From Xenopus tropicalis (Eukaryota; Chordata; Amphibia; Anura; Pipidae), in contig NC_030680.2 of assembly GCF_000004195.4 (NCBI RefSeq), positions 1,242,964 to 1,306,963 of the forward strand: a stretch of DNA of 64,000 bases, given 5' to 3'. Made by a program: the position numbers and the translations under genes. The notes under the pieces were generated by a model that was not told where the DNA came from, did no database searches, and was given only the letters and a program-made list of their open reading frames with translations. Shown in pieces: positions 52,125-63,533 of the stretch. Every line of letters begins with the position of its first letter. Position 1 is the stretch's first letter.

Positions 52125-54356
52125 CTAACTGTAGATATTAGTATCACAATAGCCTTGGATATTCTGCTTGTTCAAAAACTCATCCAGGCCCCTCTTAAAG
52201 GCATTAACAGAATCTGCCATTACCACATCACTAGGAAGGGCATTCCACAGCCTCACTGCTCTCACCGTGAAAAACCACCTACGCTGCTTCAAATGGAAGC
52301 TCTGTTCCTCTAATCTATAGGGGTGACCTCTGGTGCGCTGATTGTTTTTATGGGAAAAAAGAACATCCCCCAACTGCCTATAATCCCCTCTAATGTACTT
52401 GTACAGAGTAATCATGTCCCCTCGCAAGCGCCTCTTTTCCAGAGAAAACAACCCCAACCTCGACAGTCTAACCTCATAGCTTAAATCTTCCATCCCCTTA
52501 ACCAGTTTAGTTGCACGTCTCTGCACTCTCTCCAGCTCATTAATATCCTTCTTAAGGACTGGAGCCCAAAACTGCACCGCATACTCAAGGTGAGGCCTTA
52601 CCAGGGACCTATAAAGCGGCAAAAATATGTCCTCATCCCTTGAGTCAATGCCCTTTTTTATACAAGACAGCACTTTATTTGCTTTAGTAGCTACAGAATG
52701 ACACTGCCTGGAATTAGACAACTTATGATCTACAAAAACCCCTAGATCCTTCTCCATTAAGGATGCCCCCAACACACTACCATTCAGTAGATAGTTTGCG
52801 TTTATATTATTCCTACCAAAGGGCATAACTTTGCACTTGTCAACATTGAACCTCATTTTCCAGTTTGCTGCCCAGTTTTCCAATTTTGTCAAATCGCTCT
52901 GCAAAGCGGCACATCCTGCATGGAACTTATAGTTTTGCACAATTTAGTGTCATCAGCAAAAATAGAAACAGTACTCTCTATGCCCACCTCCAGGTCATTA
53001 ATAAACAAGTTAAAAAGCAAAGGACCAAGGACTGACCCCTGCGGTACCCACTAACCACACTGGCCCAATTAGAAAATGTTCCATTTACCACCACTCTTTG
53101 TACTCTATCCTTCAGCCAGTTTTCTATCCAATTACAAATATTATGTTCTAGGCCAATATTCCTTAATTTGATCATTAACCTTCTGTGAGGTACTGTATCA
53201 AACGCTTTAGCAAAGTCCAAGTAGATCCCATCCACTGCCATTCCAGCATCAAGGTTCCTGCTCACCTCCTCATAAAAGGCAACTAAATTAGTCTGGCAAG
53301 ATCTGTTACCCATAAACCCATGTGGCACAAACTAATAGTATTGTGAACTGCAATGTATTCAACTATCCTATCCCTTATTACCCCTTCCAGAAGCTTTCCT
53401 ACTACTGATGTCAGACTAACAGGCCTATAGTTTTCAGGCTGAGAACGAGATCCCTTTTTAAATAACGGCACCACATTAGCAATCCGCCAGTCTCTCGGCA
53501 CCATGCCAAACCTCAACGAATCCTGAAAAATTATGTGAAGAGGCTTGGCAATCACAGCGCTCAGCTCATTTAATACCCTGGGATGAATCCCATCCGGCCC
53601 TGGACCTTTGTTTACCTTTACATGTTCAAGTCTCTTTTGAATTTCCTCCTGAGTGACCCACGCGTCAGTAGCTAAATTACTAGCACTGGGCATATTAAAA
53701 GGGAAGCCTTCATTATCTGGCTCCTCAGATGTATAGACAGATGAAAAATAAGAGTTCAAAATTTCAGCTTTTTCCCCGTTCTCATCAACCAACGTACCCC
53801 CCCGTGATAATAAAGTTCCCACCCCTTCTTGCTTCATTTTTTTATTATTCACATAATTAAAAAATAATTTTGGATTCTTTTTACTCCTAGCTGCAATATC
53901 CCTTTCCATCTCTATTTTAGCTTGCCTGATAGCTTTTTTGCATGCTTTAGTTGCTTCCTTGTACCTGATGAAAGTTTCCGCTGTCCCAGCTAACTTGAAT
54001 GCTTTAAAAGCACGTTTTTTATTACCAACCTCGACCTTAACTCTTTTATTCAGCCATAAAGGTTTTGCTTTGCGATGCCTCTCCTTGCTTACAAGGGGAA
54101 TATACTGTTGTGTATACCTGCAAAGCAATGTTTTAAAGATGTTCCATTTTCCTTCTGTGCCTAACCCCATGAAAAGCCTTTCCCAGTTGACACATTGCAG
54201 AGATGCCCTTATACTGGCAAAGTCTGCACGTCTAAAATTGAGCGTTTTAGTTACTCCCTTATAGAGCTGTCTCTGCAGCATTATCTCAAAGGAGACCATG
54301 TTGTGATCACTGTTCCCCAAATGCCCCCCCCACACAAATGTTAGAGATGAGTTCAT
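52125..54356 (-). pseudogene. CR1 copy C ORF2, reverse transcriptase in broken frames
   Basis: Pieces at 53283-54356 (linker and RT fingers: GPDGIHPRVLNEL, YRPVSLTS), 52978-53328 (DFAKAFDTVPHRRL) and 52125-52940 (thumb and C-terminus, ending GYCDTNIYS). The FADD catalytic box lies between the last two, near 52960. Frameshifts near 53300 and 52980 disable it. This is the best preserved RT of the three CR1 copies and shows the undisturbed sequence from which the copy A and B minisatellites arose. Confidence 0.88.
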
Positions 54357-55149
54357 TATTATTAGATATTACCTGGTCCAAAATAGACTCATTCCGAGTA
54401 GGTTCTTGAACTGCCTGAAATAAAAAGTTGTCATTTAGCATATTTACAAACCTACTAGCTTTTTCTGACTTAGCCCCCCCATTACTCCAGTCAATGTCCG
54501 GATAATTAAAGTCCCCCATAATAACAACTTGACCCAGTTTTGAAGCCTCTTCCATTTGCAAAAGTAGCTGGGCCTCATCCCCCTCATCTATACGGGGTGG
54601 TTTATAGCATACACCAATGATCATTTTCTTTGTGACCTTCAGCCCTACTGAAATTTCTACCCAAAGAGATTCAACGTTTTCATTGGTAATGTCTTTATTA
54701 CATGGCTTTAAATCTGACTTTACATAAAGACAAACCCCTCCACCCTTTTTAATCCCTCTGTCCCTCCTAAAAAGCGTATACCCATTTAAATTCACAGCCC
54801 AGTCGCATTTTTCATCCCACCAGGTCTCAGTGATACCAATTAAGTCATAATTTTCAATGCATGCAATAGCCTGCAGCTCCCCTATTTTTCCCGACAAGCT
54901 ACGCGCATTAGCCAGCATGCAGCGGAGATTACTACTTCTTCCTCTACAGCTTACATTAGCTAAAGGACAGTTAGAGCTAAGGTGAAAATTAGTCTGTTTC
55001 CCTTGTAACAATGGAAGCTCCTTATCTGATAAACTATATGCCCCCCTCACTCCTCCCCCACAACCCTTTACTGGTCCCACTGCCCCATCTACACTAGCTC
55101 TCCCATAAGAATCTAGCTTACCAACCCCCCCCTTGTCTAGTTTAAACAC
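54307..55149 (-). pseudogene. CR1 copy C ORF2, N-terminal endonuclease part
   Basis: An open frame of 280 residues with APE-type endonuclease motifs: ITETWWDE, GYTLFRRDR, GGGVCLYVKSDL, GVCYKPPR, MGDFNYPDIDW. It ends by frameshift (GGAFGEQ) where the next piece continues HLGNSDHNMVSFEI, so an SDH motif is intact but out of frame. The start is not certain. Confidence 0.85.
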
Positions 55150-55643
55150 TCCTCCAGCCTCTTAACCATTCTCTCCCCTAGCACAGTAGACCCCCTTCCA
55201 TTGAGGTGCAATCCGTCAGGGCTGTATAGATTGTACCCCAAAGAAAAGTCAGCCCAGTGCTCTAGGAACCCAAACCCTTCCTTCCTACACCAAGACTTTA
55301 GCCACGCATTTAGCTCCCTAAGCTCCCGCTGTCTCCCTAAACTAGCACGCGGCACCGGCAAAATTTCCGAAAATATTACATTGGAGGACCTTTGCTTAAT
55401 TTTAGAGCCTAGATCCCTGAACTCACTCTTTAAGGTCCCCCACCTACCGTTCATTTTGTCGTTAGTACCGATATGTACCAAGACAGCCGGGTCATGCCCA
55501 GCCCCTCCCAATAATGTGTCGACCCGATCAACCACATGCCGAACCCTGGCACCAGGAAGACAGCAAACTGTCCGGTTGAAGCGATCCGCTCGACAGATTA
55601 CCCTGTCCACTTTCCTAATGATCGAATCCCCTATAACCACCAT
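55137..55643 (-). pseudogene. CR1 copy C ORF1 fragment, SGNH esterase-like domain
   Basis: A 168-residue frame with the blocks of SGNH hydrolases: VVIGDSIIR (GDS nucleophile block), VHIGTND (GTND block) and SPDGLHLN (DGxHxN catalytic block). Esterase domains in ORF1 are known for CR1-clade LINEs. It is 5'-truncated at the insertion boundary, so the N-terminal part is missing. Confidence 0.82.
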
Positions 55644-55648
55644 CTGTT

Positions 55649-55966
55649 TGAATAGGCGGAGACTAGAGGGAGAAGGCAGGCAGGGCTGGGATTGGTTAGT
55701 GTGTATGCATGATTAATAGTGAATAGGCAGTGACTAGAGGGAGAAGGCAGGCAGGGCTGGGATTGGTTAGTGTGTATGCATGATTAATAGTGAATAGGCA
55801 GTGACTAGAGGGAGAAGGCAGGCAGGGCTGGGATTGGTTAGTGTGTATGCATGATTAATAGTGAGTAGGCGGAGACTAGAGGGGGAAGGCAGGCAGGGCT
55901 GGGATTGGTTAGTGTGTATGCATGATTAATAGTGAGTAGGCGGAGACTAGAGGGGGAAGGCAGACT
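55649..55966 (+). repeat. 71-bp tandem array, right part (about 4.5 units)
   Basis: Continuation of the array at 48890-51974 beyond the CR1 insertion, in the same unit phase. Confidence 0.93.
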
Positions 55967-57339
55967 GTACAATATACATGTAAATGCCCTGTAGGCTGAT
56001 CTATTGATATTTATAGCAGTTATACAGTCAGTCTGTAATTGATGCAGGAGCAGAGCAGGATTAAAGGAAATGGGAGGGCTGGGGAGCCGCTGGCCCCGTC
56101 TGACCCTGTTTATGTTCTGTACATGGGGAAGGCCTGTGGTACTGGGATTTGTGTGCCATTTTCCTGCTCATAGTGCCCCAACCCCCCTCCCCCCATTCTT
56201 GGCACCAGAATTGCCCCTTCTGTTGTTTCTATGCAGGTATTTCAGCCAATGGGACAGGGCCCCCCCCACACAACAAATAAAGCTCCTCCCAGAAGTGTCA
56301 GTGAACTTTTATTTTTCATCAGAAATAAAAACTTTTAGCGAAACAAAAATAAACGTTACAAAGTTCTGTGGTATAAAAGTGCAAAAAGCTAAACTTTTGG
56401 ACAATCATGAAAAATGTTTTTCTAATACTGAAAATATAAAGTCTGGACAAACTTTCAATTTAAAGCTTTTAAAAATGCTGCTGGTCGCACAGTTACGGGT
56501 AATTATTTAAAGCCGCCTCCCACCCTCCCGCCCTCTGGAATCTCCGCCTCCTGGGGGTGTGTCAGTGATGCGGAAATGTGTGAGTGACAGATCAGAGCTA
56601 AAGCTGATTTGCTGCAGCATGTCATGAGGCCACACCCCTCATCCGCAAACACGTGCATAGGGGGAGTAAAGGAACGGAGCCCGGCTGGGCGGGGGCCCAT
56701 ATATTCTGTTACTGATTAGCTTACATACATATAAATAATTCAATCAATCTTATTTTTTCTTCTCCAGGTTTTCTATCAGATAGGAAGGGCAGGTGGGGGT
56801 TGAACTTAGGGTTGGACTTTGGGCATGCAGGGACCACTGGGGATACCAGCAGGGGCCCGTACCCCCCAAGGGATCTCCACCATGGTCCCCACACTTCCCC
56901 CATGGGTGCCCACTGCACACCCAACCCCTCCCCTGAGCACACATACTTAATTGCTTCGGGAGGGGGGGTTGGGTAGGTGGCAGGGTCCCGGGGGGAGGTA
57001 TGGAGAACACACCCAGCAGGGATCGGTTCTGGGCGGGCAGAGCCCACCAGGTTTTTTTCCCGTTTCCCACCAGCCCAGTCGACCTTGGTTGAACCTTAGA
57101 TGTCGGTCAAGAATGGTTGGACCCTCCCACTCCTCTCTGCTCAGAACACAATCTGACTGTCAGTACTGGGCCAAGTTCAGCTGATTCCCGTTCATGATAG
57201 TTCCCCTTTAAGTTGCGAGTAACAGTTACTTGAAAAAACTGACCTATGTAATACAAAACATTTCGGGGTGCTGTCCCCCCTTATAGACACTTGGTATCTC
57301 CAGTCCATTGTAGTCACTAAGCACCAAATGTGAGTGGGT
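55967..57339. other. Intergenic downstream of gene 3
   Basis: No exon recognised. An AATAAA on the minus strand near 56308-56330 could serve gene 3's transcript about 1 kb past the last exon, which is speculative. The minus-strand open frames at 56721-57070 are low-complexity, proline/glycine-rich and unsupported. Confidence 0.4.
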
Positions 57340-57731
57340 TCAGAGTTTTACATAGGGGAATATTATAGACCCCCCCCAATCTGAAATCTGGTAGGTTCTC
57401 TCCGTGGTTACGAAGTTAAACGTGGCCTCAAATCTGATTTGCCCATCATCAGGAGTGAAGGTGACCCTGGAGATACAGCCGGAGCCATCAGGGAGGTTGG
57501 AGTTGTCTATTTGGCTTTCATCAATGGGGAACATCCCGTCACTCCAGGAGAAGTCTCCATGTTGCACATCTTGCCCTCTAATGATGCACTGAAGGGTAAC
57601 GGCCTCTCCCTCCCTGGGGCTGGGGGGGGTCACACACTCAATCTCTCCTATTTCTGGCTGGTTCCTTCCATCCAACTGATTTCCTGAAGCTGGTTTTCGC
57701 TGGTTCCTTCCATCCACTTCATCTCCTGATG
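57340..57731 (-). CDS. Gene 3 Ig7 exon (probable last exon)
   Basis: The acceptor is TCTAATTCTGTAG, phase 1. It has the duplicated linker ([26 protein letters not shown]) and then a domain nearly identical to gene 2 Ig7 ([19 protein letters not shown] and IRFEATFNF, again no F-strand Cys). It diverges from gene 2 directly after ERTYQ, reading [15 protein letters not shown] to a stop. No good donor is present, which supports a terminal exon. Confidence 0.75.
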
Positions 57732-60700
57732 CTACAGAATTAGAAAGAGAAAATAGAGAATGTGAATTTGGATGATACATAAGAAATATTCTCCATACTG
57801 TAGGCTGATAGGGGTAAGAGATGATGGATCCCACCACTAGGCCAAGTGTAGTTGTGTCAGGTATAGGGTTTAGCAGCAACGGGATGAACTGGTCTCATTA
57901 TCCCCAGTGTTATTGGCTCAGGGTTGGACTGGGCCAACAGGGACACCAGGAAATAACCCAGTGGGCGCTCCCCCAAGCCAGTGGTCCCTGCACCCCCTCC
58001 TAGTCCAACCCTGTATTAACTGATACCAGTCATACCATCCACACCTCCTACTGGTTCTGTTCCTTTTGATGCTCCAGCTCCCGGCAATGGGTTGGAAGGT
58101 TCTAAGAACAGGAGAATAAAATGCAAAAATACAGATGATTATTTGCTAATATTTCACATTTACTTGCAGAAGAAGTGACCAATGAGAATGCTGATTCCCT
58201 GTGTCAGGCCCCTTGCTGGTACCTTACATATAGAGATAATGATGGCATTTTCCCGTCATTATATGGCACAGGAATCAGACATGGGGATAAAGGGACAGAC
58301 TTGTTCAGTGCTGGGAAACTGTGCTTATTGCTCCCAACTCCAATTGCAGGAACAGAGAACAGGGAGCCGGATTTACTCACATCAGCTGGGATTCTCATTG
58401 GGGGATTCTTTTGCATATTAATTGGCCCTAGAGAGCTGGGAAAGTTTTATTGGGCAATATTGCTTTAAGAATCCAACCCTGATGTTGCTGGACTACAGCT
58501 CCCAGCATGCCTCACCCTTCATTTTATGTTACATTATTCTGGGATTTGTAGTCCGGCAACAGCTGAGTAACGTTGGGTTGAGCCGCGCTGTGCCGCAGGG
58601 TTTAGTTTCCCTTTAATACAGACACATACCTCACTCGGGCCCCATAGTGACCCCAATTCTCCTGCCAGTGCCCTGATCTCTTTAATATTTTCATTATTAT
58701 TACAGAAATATCCCACAGACACGGGAGCACTTACCCAGCAGCTTCAGGCAGATAATCTTCCTAATCGGCTGGGGTAGGTCCTTGTGCTTTATCAGGCAGG
58801 TGAATAATTTCCCATGATGCTCTGCTGTGGGCGTCAGTGTGAGGAGGAATGTGACCGAATCTCTATCTATTTGGGTCTTTGCTTCCATTTCTCTCTTTAT
58901 GGGATTATTGCCCTCTCGCCATTTCGCTGTGATGTCTCGGGCGCTGCATCCAATCACCTCGCAGCTTAGGGTTAGTTCTTCTCCATATTTTGGGGGGTAC
59001 TTATTGCAAGTTATATCTTTAACATCTGGCAGCCCTGAAAGGGGAAAGTGATATTATCTATTAATGTATAAGGAAAGGAACCATTCTGACACTCTGCAGG
59101 TTCCCCCACTAAATTCTGAGAGGTCAAAAAATTTAAGGGAGGAGGAACCACCCCAAAATCATATTTTGGATCCTATTTCCCAGTGCCCCCCCCTTAATCA
59201 ATGTCCAAAAAGTTTAGAAGGTGTTCAGTAAAACTGTCCCTTTTCACTCCAATAGCAATAGGAATAGCAATAGGAATAGCAATAGGGAATGTGGGCGGGG
59301 CCTATTGGGAGGGCCTTGCTGATGTCATTGAATGCGCCCATCGTCCCTCAGAGGGCAAATCATAAACACCATGGCCAGTGAGTGAATGGAATGGGCTGAA
59401 ATACACAATAAAAAAATGTTCCAAAGGGCCGGATGGGAGGTTTGGGGTTTTTACAGAGAAATAATAAAGCCTTGATACCCCAATAACCCCAATAAGCCCA
59501 CTTGTGGCCAGAATATATTTGCCAGTAATGCACTTGCTCTTAATTCTGAGTGTTCCTTTATATTCAGTAAGGAAAATAATAAATATAATAAATGCTCTGT
59601 TTTTGGTCACATTAATGTGTCCGATGGGGTTTCCCTTCTTCCATCATTAAACTCTCCCCACTTGAACCTCCTTTGTTCCCTTCAGCTCCACATTTGGATC
59701 ATTTCCTTCTCTACTTTGTTATAGTATCATTGGCACCGGTTATGGGTTTAAAGCAATTCAATGTTATTGAGATGATGGATCATCTTAGTCGCCCAATGTT
59801 CCCCTATAGACTGGGATAGCGGCCAGGCAGGGAGAGACGCCAGTTAGAAGCTCTGGGTTGAGATCAGGAGAAGAAAGATAGATGTGAGTATCCCCAGCAT
59901 AGAGGTGGTAACGAGAGCCATAGGAACTGATTAGTTTGCCAGGAAGTATAGAGAGAAAATAGTAAGGGGCCCAGGGCAGAGCCTTGAGGAACCCCAACAG
60001 GGAGAGGCAGGGGAGAAGATGATTCCCCATTGTAAGAGACACTGAAGGATCTGAGAGATAAGATGGAAACCAGGATAAGGCAGTGTCACGAAGGCCAAGA
60101 AAGCGGAGAGTCTAGGGGAGAAGAGAGGGATCCACAGTGTCAAAAGCAGCAGAGAGATCGAGAAGTATTAGTAGCGAGTAGTGTTTTTTGGCTTTAGCCG
60201 ATAGGAGGTCATTTGTTAGTCGGGTTAGAGCAGAGGTTACTAAGATTGGGGGATCAAGAGAGGGTTTTATTCAGAATACTCCTCACATCTACAGCAACAG
60301 AACCTTCTAGATACCTCTTAGTTTCATGGGAAAGTTCTTTTCAAAGTTCTTCATGCCATGAGTGATCTTCAAGTAGAATTCTGTCCCGTGGTCATTAATA
60401 GTTGGAATGATCTGTATTTCTGAGGTTCTGGAGAAAAGTCCTGATTCTTGGTCTTCCTCTGCAGCTTTTGGATCATTATCAATAGAGATGACTTTCAGCC
60501 CCCGATACCATTGGATGGTGAGGACTTTGGGATAATAATTCTCTATAGCGCAGGATAAGGTTGCAGGTTGGTTGCACTCAGGGACCTCAGGGTGACACTT
60601 TATAGCACTTACCCTCGGCTCACTTACTGTAATATAAATGAAAGTAGAGGATTATGGGATGTGAAAACTGTATCAGTTCAATCAATGGGTTACAGCAGAA

Positions 60701-63533
60701 CCAGAATAGGAAATAACATCCCACCCTCTCTCTTCCGACCCTGGAACCCAGAATATCAGAACCAGGTGCTACTTACTCAGATGTTTCAGTTCCCAGGAAA
60801 CACATTTAGGATGTTGGAGACTCTCATGAGAGACCTCACACCGGAAGCTCTTCCCAATGTCCCTCACACTGGGCCTGTATGTGGCACGGCTGGTACAGTC
60901 TAACAGGTGATTGGCGCCCCGGTGGGCTTGATCAGTGCTTGATGCCAAGAGCTCATCCCCCTTATACCAGCAAACTCCCAGGATCTCTGGGTGGAAGGAA
61001 TGGATTCTGCAGGATAACGTCATCTCTTCCCCAACGTATAGAATCTCTGGGGATTTCTGTATGGGGCCCAACTCTGGGGCAGCTAAATACAAACAAATAT
61101 GACATTAACCCTTTACATGCATGAATGGCTAATTCATATTTCTAGTCCCTGATGAAGGTGCCAGATAATGACCAAATATAATCAGTCTATGGTTGGTTTC
61201 TCAGTACTTTGCTATCTGACACGCAGGGGCCTTTATGCCCCCAGTCAGACAAGACAAGCCCTGGGGTCACATTCAATAGACACCAATTGCTTGTAACAGG
61301 GGCCAAAGGATTTCTGATGGCAGCCCTGCTGATCTTACACTGGGGGGTAATGGGGGCTATTAATATTATACACATCACAATGTATATGGTTACAGACAGA
61401 GGCAGGGGTGTATCTATGGGGTTTAGTTTCCCTTTTTGCAAGGGGTGGGCGTGTGATATCTCTTTATAACAAAGCCTGTAACATATCCCCTGTATTATGT
61501 ATGAGAGTATATACAGTAAGTACTTACCTAAAACCTGCATTTCCATACGTTTCTCTGCCCTTTCCCCTGTGGCGTAATGGTGAGTCCTACAGACGTACTG
61601 AGCCCCGTGATCCCCCCTCACTGTGGGCAACAGGGTCACGTTGCTTAGGAAATAGTTAATGCGATCGTCGTCTTCTTCTTTTTCCCATTTTCTCTCATTC
61701 TCCGCCAGCTGATGGGAATATTGGGGATCACAGATGTCGGTTGTACCCCGATCCCAGCTCAGAAGTTCTGTTTCCTGACCCAGTGGATCCACTTTCAGCC
61801 AAGTAACAGAGAGCGGCTTTGGCTTGAACCCATTGATGGGGCAGGTCAGAGTCACGGGTTCTTCATGGAGGATACGGAGCGGGAATACGATCTTTGATAG
61901 TTTGGGTTTAACTGAGGAATAAAAGAGAGGGGTAACAGCCAGGTGTAACTATATGTGGGGGGCAGAGGTGCCTCTGAATTTCTGCTTGGGTTTATGGGTT
62001 CAACAGGCTCTGGGCTGTATTTGTGTCTGGGAATAAAGTGTAACACTGGTTAACGGGACATTTACTTATCAAATGGTTCTGACCAATCCAGGTCCTGTTG
62101 CTCCTCTGACTTTCCCTATTTCCTTTCTGGCCAAGAGCAGCAGTTCCGTCTCGCTTTTTGGCAGGGAACTGAGCTGTTTCTCAGGATCAGAACCAGTGCT
62201 GGAGTTTCATTATGGGCAGTTGTTTGTACTGACACTACTTGGGATATTGGACTCCGTAATCTTATCCAATAAACTGCTTAATTCAATATTCTAGTCCCAC
62301 CTGTTCTATTGATTATTATTTAATTTTCTACTCCCTGCACCTTATCATACAGTAAGTCCGTCTCTGCCCCCTGTAGACATTTGAACACGTTACGCTAAGT
62401 GATATTCTTGCCTTTCTTTCTGCACTTTCCCATATTAGATTTGATCATAATAAATGTAATTTTACCTTAAAGGGACCCTGCCATGAAATTTATGGGGCTG
62501 TTTATATCTAAATGACACAGCAAATAATTTTCTCTGCCTTTTTAGCTTTCAGCTAACCTATTGTTTCTCCTACTCCCATGTAACTGGAGGAGTCCCAAGC
62601 CGGACTTGGATTTCTTACTATTGAGTGCTATTCTGATACCTACTGGGAGCTGCTATCTTGCTCCCTTCCCATAGTTCTGCTGATCGGCTGCTGGGGGTGA
62701 GGGGGGGGGGTATCACTCCAACTTGCAGCGCAGCAGTAAAGTGAGACTGAAGTTTATCAGAGCACAGGTCACATGGCTGTGGCACCCTGGGAAATGAAGA
62801 ATATGGCTAGCCTCATGGGAAAAACAGATTACAATGCAGGATTGTGGGGGAGAAGCTCTACTAACTGATGGGTTTGTACCAAACAGGTTTTCCCATGTCA
62901 GTGTTGCTTTACGACAGTAACTGGTGCTGTTTGTTCTCACTAATTTACCTTGTGGTGTAACTAGAGGGGAGGAGACCCCAGGACCATAATGTGTGTCTGG
63001 GCTGAGATGTAGACGTAGGGGGAGGAGTTTATTGCATAATACAGATACACAGTATGAGTCTCAGGCCAACAACTTACCTCCCCTGACCTCCAGCCGACAG
63101 GACACAGAGATGGGGCCCTTCAGGGCAGAGTGAGTGACCCTCACAGTCAGTTCTGCCCCATCATCTTCCTCTATGTCGGGGGTTATATGGATTGTGCACT
63201 GACAGTTGGAAATACCCCTTTTACTTGATTTTATATCAGGAAATACATTGATTTTCAGCGGCCTCTGTGTTGGGGGCAAGTTATCGACGTCCCCTTTGTG
63301 CAGCAACTGAACCATCTCGGCTGAATTGTTCCCATGGTTCCGTGGGGCAGAGGAACCAGTTTGTGGCTCAGATTTCCAGGGGTAAATTTCCATCTCTTCC
63401 CCCTCTTTCCTTCTCAAATACACACGAATGTCTATGGGCTTTGGCCGGAAACCAGAGATCGGGCAGGAGAGAGTCGCCTCGTTCATATGCACCAAATGTT
63501 CCGCTCCGGTAATGGGAGAGAGTTTGGGGGGCT
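57340..63533 (-). CDS. Gene 3 (partial): post-membrane Ig array of a third copy
   Basis: Gene model on the minus strand: join(63078-63533, 61528-61911, 60777-61082, 60315-60626, 58735-59034, 58036-58101, 57340-57731). The first five are orthologous in order to gene 2 Ig1 to Ig5; then come a 22-codon linker exon and Ig7. Ig6 is missing. All borders are GT-AG and phase 1. Signal, V, C1 and transmembrane exons are expected beyond position 64000; none is visible between 63534 and the edge. Introns are short and array-free, unlike gene 2. Confidence 0.75.
57919..58013 (+). mobile_element. 95-bp hAT-like MITE with empty site in gene 2
   Basis: The ends CAGGGTTGGACT and AGTCCAACCCTG are perfect inverted repeats. 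The flanks are TATTGGCT and TATTAACT. The matching intron of gene 2 (about 21746-21760) reads GTTACTGACTGATACC without an insert, showing the pre-insertion state. Confidence 0.8.
58036..58101 (-). CDS. Gene 3 putative linker micro-exon
   Basis: The acceptor is CTCCTGTTCTTAG and the donor GTATGA; 66 bp, phase 1-1, encoding [20 protein letters not shown] and two or three more residues. It is proline/glycine-rich without Ig features. It fits the frame of its neighbours, but no clear counterpart is seen in gene 2, so it may be a chance splice pair. Confidence 0.35.
58166..58421 (+). repeat. Interspersed repeat B copy
   Basis: It runs from GAAGAAGTGACCAATGAGAA to GGGGGATTCTTTTGCATATT, nearly identical to 32395-32650. 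Directly followed by repeat A. It occupies the intron where gene 2 has Ig6. Confidence 0.78.
58425..58616 (+). mobile_element. Interspersed repeat A copy with TTAA end
   Basis: It runs from GCCCTAGAGAGCTGGGAAAG to GGGTTTAGTTTCCCTTTAA and gives the clearest TTAA terminus of the family. Confidence 0.75.
58735..59034 (-). CDS. Gene 3 Ig5 exon
   Basis: The acceptor is TCCCCTTTCAG and the donor GTAAGT; 300 bp, phase 1-1. It starts [20 protein letters not shown]; the cysteines ([20 protein letters not shown]) and Trp (TAKWREG) are intact. The gene 2 NIS sequon is lost here (RKIICLKL, an added Cys). Confidence 0.87.
59810..60275 (-). mobile_element. L2-like LINE reverse-transcriptase fragment
   Basis: On the minus strand it reads [13 protein letters not shown], then SYLSDP, then (frame-shifted) [20 protein letters not shown], the AFDTVDH and YADDTQLYLS region of L2-type LINEs with the catalytic DD changed to GD. 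Several frameshifts. It lies in the Ig4-Ig5 intron of gene 3. Confidence 0.78.
60315..60626 (-). CDS. Gene 3 Ig4 exon
   Basis: The acceptor is TTTATATTACAG and the donor GTATCT; 312 bp, phase 1-1; I read the whole frame and it is open. It starts [17 protein letters not shown]. The B-strand Cys and Trp (LTIQWYRG) are kept; the F-strand Cys is Leu ([10 protein letters not shown]). It shares the TAAGTGAG start and internal GGTAAGTG with gene 2. Confidence 0.83.
60777..61082 (-). CDS. Gene 3 Ig3 exon
   Basis: The acceptor is TTGTATTTAG and the donor GTAAGT; 306 bp, phase 1-1. Very close to gene 2 Ig3; differences include [10 protein letters not shown] (an added Cys next to the core Trp) and RGANHLLDC. 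Both canonical cysteines are present. Confidence 0.88.
61528..61911 (-). CDS. Gene 3 Ig2 exon
   Basis: The acceptor is TTTTATTCCTCAG and the donor GTAAGT; 384 bp, phase 1-1. It starts [18 protein letters not shown]. The core is [20 protein letters not shown] and [13 protein letters not shown]. The middle ([20 protein letters not shown]) is seven residues longer than in gene 2 and unrelated at that point; an NVT sequon follows. Confidence 0.86.
62466..62965 (+). mobile_element. TTAA-type frog MITE
   Basis: It starts TTAAAGGGACCCTGCCATGA and contains CTCCAACTTGCAGCGCAGCA and GAAGTTTATCAGAGCACAGG, words familiar from a common Xenopus element. The right end is indistinct. Intronic in gene 3. Confidence 0.6.
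63078..63533 (-). CDS. Gene 3 Ig1 exon
   Basis: The acceptor is GGTTTTTTGTTTTAACAG and the donor GTAAGT; 456 bp, phase 1-1. It starts [20 protein letters not shown], identical to gene 2. It lacks the core Trp ([11 protein letters not shown]) and the F-strand Cys ([13 protein letters not shown]). The central 40-60 residues ([18 protein letters not shown]) are unlike gene 2. Confidence 0.84.

Larger units (their letters stand above)
51975..55648 (-). mobile_element. CR1-type LINE, copy C, inserted in the 71-bp array
   Basis: The 3' tail is at 51975-52010 (TTACATAG repeats, reverse of CTATGTAA), and the 5' end is truncated within ORF1 at 55648. TGAATAG flanks it on both sides (51968-51974 and 55649-55655) and the 71-bp unit resumes in phase, so this is a simple insertion with a short target duplication. 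It encodes the end of ORF1 and a frameshifted ORF2. Confidence 0.92.
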
